Notes under the pieces: generated by a model
Told to the model about the DNA's origin: nothing
The model's input: the letters and a program-made list of their open reading frames with translations, nothing else
Databases searched by the model: none
Shown: in pieces, positions 60,265-64,000 of the stretch
Position numbering within the stretch: the first letter of the stretch is position 1
Layout: every line of letters starts with the position of its first letter
Assembly (NCBI GenBank): GCA_018335585.1
Contig: JAGXRZ010000020.1
Coordinates: forward strand, 62,001 to 126,000
Origin: Selenomonadales bacterium
Lineage (GTDB): Bacteria; Bacillota; UBA994
Direction: 5' to 3'
DNA: 64,000 bases
Position numbers and translations under genes: made by a program

Positions 60265-61341
60265 TCAGATCAGCCTCCTTTGTCGCGAAAATATTTCTGC
60301 TAGAATCTCGGCCACAGCCCTGTATAGGGCGACAGGAATCTCTTGCCCCACCTCAGATTGCTGGTAGAGCGAACGCGCTAGAGTGGAGTTTTCCACTAAG
60401 GGGATGCCGCACTCTGCTGCCCGTGCCTTAATGCGCTGTGCTAAGTAGTCGCACCCCTTGGCCACGACTTGCGGAGCTCCGCTACTACCCTCACGCTCAT
60501 AGCGTAGCGCAACGGCATAGTGAGTAGGGTTTGTGACAACCACCGTCGCGGTAGGAATCGCGGCAAACATTCGGCCGGTAGCCAAGAGACGCTGCCGTTC
60601 GCGCTGCCGTGCTTTTACCTGTGGGTCACCTTCCATCTGCTTGTGCTCTTCCTTCACTTCTTGCCGCGTCATCATCATGTTCTGGCGAAACTCGTGTCGC
60701 TGATAGAGGAAGTCGATGACGCCAATCACTAGATACGTAACCCCTACGCGCAGGGCCACCCCATACAGCACGCGGCCCACAAGCGCAAAGGAACCCGCAC
60801 CTTCGCTATAGCCTGCCAGTAAGAGATTCTGCATCTCGCCCCGCAGTCCGAGATAGGCCGCGAATCCCACAGCCAGTAGTTTCCCAAGGGCTTTAGCTAA
60901 ATCAAAGAGCGCGCGAGTCGACATCATTCGCCCTAGGCCCTCTAGGGGGTCGAGGCGGCTAAACTCAGGCTTGAGTGGATCTCCACTCCACAAGAACCCC
61001 ACTTGCATGATGTTAGCGATTGCACCCAAGACAAGTGCCGCAGCCAAGAGCGGCCAGACCATCGCGGCGAAAATGCTTACGCCATGTACAAGCAGATGAG
61101 AAAAGGAGTAGTTTAACTCGGTTACGGCGGACAAGTCGCTTAATGATACAACAATATAGTTAAGGGAGACGTTTATCAGTCGTTCTGCCGTGAAAGCTAA
61201 TACCGCGACCATACCGAGGAAGCCCACCGCTGCCGTTAAGTCCATGCTCTTCGCGGCCTGCCCCTTTTTGCGGGCCTCACTCAGTCGCTTTGGCGTCGCC
61301 TGCTCGGTGCGCTCCTGCTGACTCTGTTGTTCAGGCGTCAT
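60265..61341 (-). CDS. flhB: flagellar export switch protein FlhB
   Basis: Substrate-specificity switch of the export gate (358 residues). The N-terminus QERTEQATPKRLSEARKKGQ is typical, four helices follow (about 35-210), and the autocleavage motif NPTH is at residues 271-274 in VVTNPTHYAVALRY. ATG at 61341 overlaps the fliR stop as ATGA. It is complete, not the short FlhX paralogue. Confidence 0.97.
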   Translation of the reverse strand: MTPEQQSQQERTEQATPKRLSEARKKGQAAKSMDLTAAVGFLGMVAVLAFTAERLINVSLNYIVVSLSDLSAVTELNYSFSHLLVHGVSIFAAMVWPLLAAALVLGAIANIMQVGFLWSGDPLKPEFSRLDPLEGLGRMMSTRALFDLAKALGKLLAVGFAAYLGLRGEMQNLLLAGYSEGAGSFALVGRVLYGVALRVGVTYLVIGVIDFLYQRHEFRQNMMMTRQEVKEEHKQMEGDPQVKARQRERQRLLATGRMFAAIPTATVVVTNPTHYAVALRYEREGSSGAPQVVAKGCDYLAQRIKARAAECGIPLVENSTLARSLYQQSEVGQEIPVALYRAVAEILAEIFSRQRRLI

Positions 61342-62105
61342 GGGGACATCGCTCCGAGAGACTGCGCGAGTATGACTTCAAGTCGTGTCATGAAGGCATC
61401 ACCTACGCCAAGAATCAACGGGGAGGCAGCCGCAAGAACCAAGAGCGCGACACCAGCTTTAACAGGCAGAGCAAGCATTAGGACGTTAAGTTGCGGCACA
61501 GCTCGCCCTAGCATCCCTAGAGTAATGTCGGTGATAGCTACCGCCGCCAACACTGGCGCTGCCAAACGGAGGGCTAAACTCATAGAACCTGCCAGTACCG
61601 TCAAGACTACCTGGGCCCAGCTGCCTCCGAGCACTGCCGAGCCTGCCGGTACGAGCGTAAAGCTGCGCAACAGCGCAAGTAAAGCCAAATGATGCCCGTT
61701 AAGCTCCAGAAACAACAAGAGACTGAGCATAAGAAACAGATTCGATAGGAGAGAGACTTGTCCGAAGGTGGTGGGGTCAAAGATAGCGGCCGTCCCAAAG
61801 CCAGCCTGCTGATCCATAAGTGCCCCGCCCATCTGAAAACTCATAAACAGCCAGTTTGCGAGCATGCCTGCCGCAAGACCTGTCGCTACCTCCAGCACGA
61901 CTGCACTGAGGAATGCGCCGATTTCTCTCTCGACAGAAACACCTCCGGCCGCGACAACTATTAGGCTTAGGAGCATGGCCAAGCCAATCTTGCTTAAGGG
62001 CGGGATTTGCCGCCTGTTAAACAGCGGTGCTGTAGTGAGGAACGAGAGCACACGGGCCAGAACTAATAGCAGTTGCAGCCAAGGTGTGAGCGCCGGGAGA
62101 ATCAT
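61338..62105 (-). CDS. fliR: flagellar export gate protein FliR
   Basis: A 255-residue core component of the FliPQR export channel. It has about six hydrophobic helices and the family segment MGGALMDQQAGFGTAAIFDP. The ATG overlaps the fliQ stop (ATGA) and the gene end overlaps flhB in the same way, so fliQ-fliR-flhB are translationally coupled. Confidence 0.95.
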   Translation of the reverse strand: MILPALTPWLQLLLVLARVLSFLTTAPLFNRRQIPPLSKIGLAMLLSLIVVAAGGVSVEREIGAFLSAVVLEVATGLAAGMLANWLFMSFQMGGALMDQQAGFGTAAIFDPTTFGQVSLLSNLFLMLSLLLFLELNGHHLALLALLRSFTLVPAGSAVLGGSWAQVVLTVLAGSMSLALRLAAPVLAAVAITDITLGMLGRAVPQLNVLMLALPVKAGVALLVLAAASPLILGVGDAFMTRLEVILAQSLGAMSP

Positions 62106-62371
62106 CGCAGTAGCCCGCCTAGATTACCGAACAAGTCCGTCGTATAGGCGACCATAGTGTTCATCATCCAGCCACCTAACAGGAGCAGTGTCAGCAGAAT
62201 CGCCACGAGTTTGGGCACAAAGGTCAGAGTCTGCTCCTGTATCTGAGTTGCGGCCTGAAAGATGCTCACTAAGAGTCCCACAACGAGACTGGCAATAAGC
62301 AAGGGCCCTGCCAAAAGGAGTGTCAGCGCGATGGCTTCGCGTGCGAGGTGGAGAACTGTCCCTTCCGTCAT
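62102..62371 (-). CDS. fliQ: flagellar export gate protein FliQ
   Basis: An 89-residue protein with two membrane helices (about 15-38 and 52-75). It carries the family motifs REAIALTLLLAGPLLIASLVVG and FQAATQIQEQTLTFVPKL. It is part of the FliPQR helical channel. ATG at 62371 has AGGAGG 5 nt upstream, and its end overlaps fliR. Confidence 0.95.
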   Translation of the reverse strand: MTEGTVLHLAREAIALTLLLAGPLLIASLVVGLLVSIFQAATQIQEQTLTFVPKLVAILLTLLLLGGWMMNTMVAYTTDLFGNLGGLLR

Positions 62372-62380
62372 CTAACCCTC

Positions 62381-63058
62381 CTAAAAGCTTTCGAGAATTG
62401 ACTTGGCCACTAAATGCCAACCGTCGGCCAACACAAACAACAGCAGCTTAAAGGGCAGCGATACGGTCACCGGCGGGAGCATAAACATGCCCATAGAGAG
62501 AAGCGTGCTGGCTACGACCATGTCAATGACCATAAACGGAATGAACAGCGTTACCCCCATGGCAAAGGCGGTGCGCAACTCACTAAGCATAAACGCCGGC
62601 ACTAATACCGTCAACGACAGGTCTTCTGGCGTGGCGGGAGCCGGGGCGTCAGTGGCGGTTAGGAACAACGCAATGTCCGCCTCGCGCGTATGCGGCAGCA
62701 TAAACTCTCGTAGCGGTACCGTCGCCCGCTCAAAGGCTGCCTCCTGCGATAAATCGCCCGCGAGATACGGCGCGATAGCCTCATTCTGCAGGCGAGTTAA
62801 GGTCGGTGTCATCGTAAAAAGGGTGAGGAACAGCGCGAGCCCGATAAGAACTTGATTCGGGGGGACATTTTGTGCCGCAACCGCCGTGCGCACGAAAGAC
62901 AACACAATCACGATGCGGGTAAACGAGGTCACCATCATCAAGATGGCGGGGACAAGACTAAGCACGGTAAGCAAGATGAGGAGCCTGACGCTCCCCACTA
63001 CCTCGCTAGGCGAAGTGGCAGCTCCTATTTGTAGGCCTATCTCCGGTATAGGAAACAT
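62381..63058 (-). CDS. fliP: flagellar export gate protein FliP
   Basis: A 225-residue main subunit of the export channel. It shows MMVTSFTRIVIVLSFVR, the family signature VPAFMLSELRTAFAMG, and IPFMVIDMVVASTLLSMGM. No long cleaved signal peptide is apparent, unlike enterobacterial FliP. The ORF opens with GTG at 63061, but GGGAGG is 9 nt from ATG at 63058, just past the fliO stop. Confidence 0.96.
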   Translation of the reverse strand: MFPIPEIGLQIGAATSPSEVVGSVRLLILLTVLSLVPAILMMVTSFTRIVIVLSFVRTAVAAQNVPPNQVLIGLALFLTLFTMTPTLTRLQNEAIAPYLAGDLSQEAAFERATVPLREFMLPHTREADIALFLTATDAPAPATPEDLSLTVLVPAFMLSELRTAFAMGVTLFIPFMVIDMVVASTLLSMGMFMLPPVTVSLPFKLLLFVLADGWHLVAKSILESF

Positions 63059-63060
63059 CA

Positions 63061-63405
63061 CTACTTGCCTCCCTGTCGCAAGAAAGTAATCATGTGGTCC
63101 AAATGGGTGGCAAAGTCTAGATTGGCGGGTTGCTCGGTGGGCGCTAGCGGCGGGAGCTTGCTTAGAGGCCTAATCTGTACCGCGTGGTCGGTAGCACAGA
63201 CCAGAAACGACTCTTCACCTACGTCAATAACCGCTGCTTGCGTGCGCGCAGATAACCACACACGCTCGCGAACACGCAGTAGGCAGGACGGAGCAGACCG
63301 CAGGGCAGGTGTACGCCGCAGCAAATACCAACGCAAGCCAAAGAGCAGGCCAAAAACAGCAACTAGCGATAGCAGTAAGCGCATCAAATACGCAAAAAGG
63401 TCCAC
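63061..63405 (-). CDS. fliO: flagellar biosynthetic protein FliO
   Basis: A 114-residue protein with one N-terminal membrane helix (about 5-28) and a cytoplasmic domain with the family pattern VRERVWLSARTQAAVIDVGEE. FliO helps assemble the FliP ring. It is short and poorly conserved in general; the position between fliL and fliP settles the call. GTG at 63405 has AAGGAG 8 nt upstream. Confidence 0.87.
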   Translation of the reverse strand: MDLFAYLMRLLLSLVAVFGLLFGLRWYLLRRTPALRSAPSCLLRVRERVWLSARTQAAVIDVGEESFLVCATDHAVQIRPLSKLPPLAPTEQPANLDFATHLDHMITFLRQGGK

Positions 63406-63417
63406 GCGGCCCGCTCC

Positions 63418-63834
63418 TTATTGAATTACAAAGTCCACAAAGAAGAGATTAGTAATGTCCCCCCGCTCGAGTACCGCATTTAGTGCGGAGAGGAGCTCCT
63501 GACGCAATGTCTCTACTTTTTCTGTCGTAGTCAGGTCCTCAACGGTTTTTGCTCGCAACACTTTGATAACGGCATGCCGGACTTCAGGCTCACGCGCCAC
63601 CAGTTCCTCAGTTAGAGCGCGAGAAGACAAATGCTGCAGCGATATGTTCACCCGCAGGTAGCGCCGCATCCCTGGGTCTAGCAGGTTTACCGTAAAGTCC
63701 CCTCCCGGAGAAACGACGAGTTCAGGGGGTGGGGAAATAAAGCCACGCACCATTGTCACCAAAGGCGCGCGAAAGACCACTCCGAGCACGATAATCGCTA
63801 TGACCAGTACCGCCAAGATAATCTTCTTCACCAT
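63418..63834 (-). CDS. fliL: flagellar basal body-associated protein FliL
   Basis: A 138-residue protein with one N-terminal helix (about 4-24) and an extracellular stomatin-like FliL domain ending in ITNLFFVDFVIQ. FliL rings surround the stator and support torque. A TTG at 63843 opens the ORF, but ATG at 63834, with GGGGGA 10 nt upstream, is the better start. It lies 5 nt below the motB-type gene. Confidence 0.92.
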   Translation of the reverse strand: MVKKIILAVLVIAIIVLGVVFRAPLVTMVRGFISPPPELVVSPGGDFTVNLLDPGMRRYLRVNISLQHLSSRALTEELVAREPEVRHAVIKVLRAKTVEDLTTTEKVETLRQELLSALNAVLERGDITNLFFVDFVIQ

Positions 63835-63839
63835 GCTGC

Positions 63840-64000
63840 TCAAATCCCCCGAATCACAAATACGACGCGCCGATTCTTGCTGCGCCCTGTTTCTGTGGCG
63901 TTGGTACCCACCGGTCGAAACTCGCCATAGCCCACTGCCTTGAAGCGCTCAGGCTTAAGGCCGTGAATCTCGACGAAGTACCTTACTACCCGCGCCGAAC
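63840..64000 (-). CDS. motB: OmpA-like domain of a MotB-type stator protein (C-terminal fragment, runs off the right edge)
   Basis: Only the last 53 residues are visible. They contain the OmpA/MotB peptidoglycan-binding end: RVVRYFVEIHGLKPERF, AVGYGEFRPVGTN and the SKNRRVVFVIRG close. The gene is directly followed by fliL, so a flagellar stator MotB is the best reading, although other OmpA-family proteins share this end. Confidence 0.8.
   Translation of the reverse strand, partial: SARVVRYFVEIHGLKPERFKAVGYGEFRPVGTNATETGRSKNRRVVFVIRGI

Overview
The window is a 64 kb stretch of a moderately GC-rich, flagellated, endospore-forming member of the Bacillota, most like a Clostridia-type lineage. 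The evidence is the gene content (dipicolinate synthase, YmxH, SpoIID-type and YlxY-type proteins, CodY, RNase Y, YlxR/YlxQ, FliY/CheC/CheD chemotaxis) and gene order that follows the conserved fla/che-dprA-topA-codY-rpsB-nusA-infB-pnp-spoVF-ftsK-recA-rny backbone. Every gene I can support lies on the minus strand, so transcription runs from high to low coordinates. The species cannot be named from this sequence.

Read in the direction of transcription: 64000-48868 is the distal part of a large fla/che operon (motB end, fliL, fliO, fliP, fliQ, fliR, flhB, flhA, flhF, flhG, a PilZ protein, sigD, a DUF6115/SwrB-like protein, two rod/hook proteins, cheD, cheR, cheC, cheY, fliM, fliY). A secreted tandem NlpC/P60 protein and a strong terminator close it. 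47759-41604 holds dprA, topA, trmFO, xerC and codY. 41560-32627 starts at a clear promoter and runs rpsB-tsf, pyrH-frr-uppS-cdsA-dxr-rseP-ispG, a family 2 glycosyltransferase and an MgtC-like protein. 32613-24893 is the rimP-nusA-rnpM-ylxQ-infB-rbfA-nrnA-truB-ribF operon. 24918-18309 is rpsO, pnp, ylxY, a SpoIID-domain protein, an M16 peptidase and ymxH. 18282-13688 is a sporulation/lysine block (dpaA, dpaB, dapG, dapA, tepA, ylzJ). 13601-5658 is uppP, ftsK, rodZ-like, ygiQ, rimO, pgsA and pncC. The left end is an SOS-controlled recA-recX pair, then rny, ymdB, an M19 dipeptidase and the start of a PHP-domain phosphoesterase.

The genes cover translation and ribosome maturation, RNA decay (RNase Y, PNPase, NrnA, YmdB), isoprenoid and undecaprenyl lipid supply (Dxr, IspG, UppS, UppP, CdsA, PgsA), envelope remodelling, sporulation, recombination and motility. 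Many are packed with ATGA or GTGA overlaps, which points to translational coupling.

I found no CRISPR array, insertion sequence, prophage, tRNA or rRNA, and no convincing undescribed multi-gene system. The notable signals are smaller. Four genes (a glycosyltransferase, recX, rny, topA) have strong Shine-Dalgarno sequences placed ahead of AUU, AUU, AUC and CUG rather than a standard start. There is a perfect LexA box in the recA promoter. Two heptanucleotide repeat families sit in intergenic DNA. The first domain of the NlpC/P60 protein has lost its catalytic residues. Several genes expected from synteny are missing (asd, proS/polC, hslVU, ylxP, cheA/cheW/cheB). There are candidate leader RNAs before rimP, rpsO and rpsB and a SigK-like promoter before dpaA. 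No stretch longer than about 210 bases lacks a gene.
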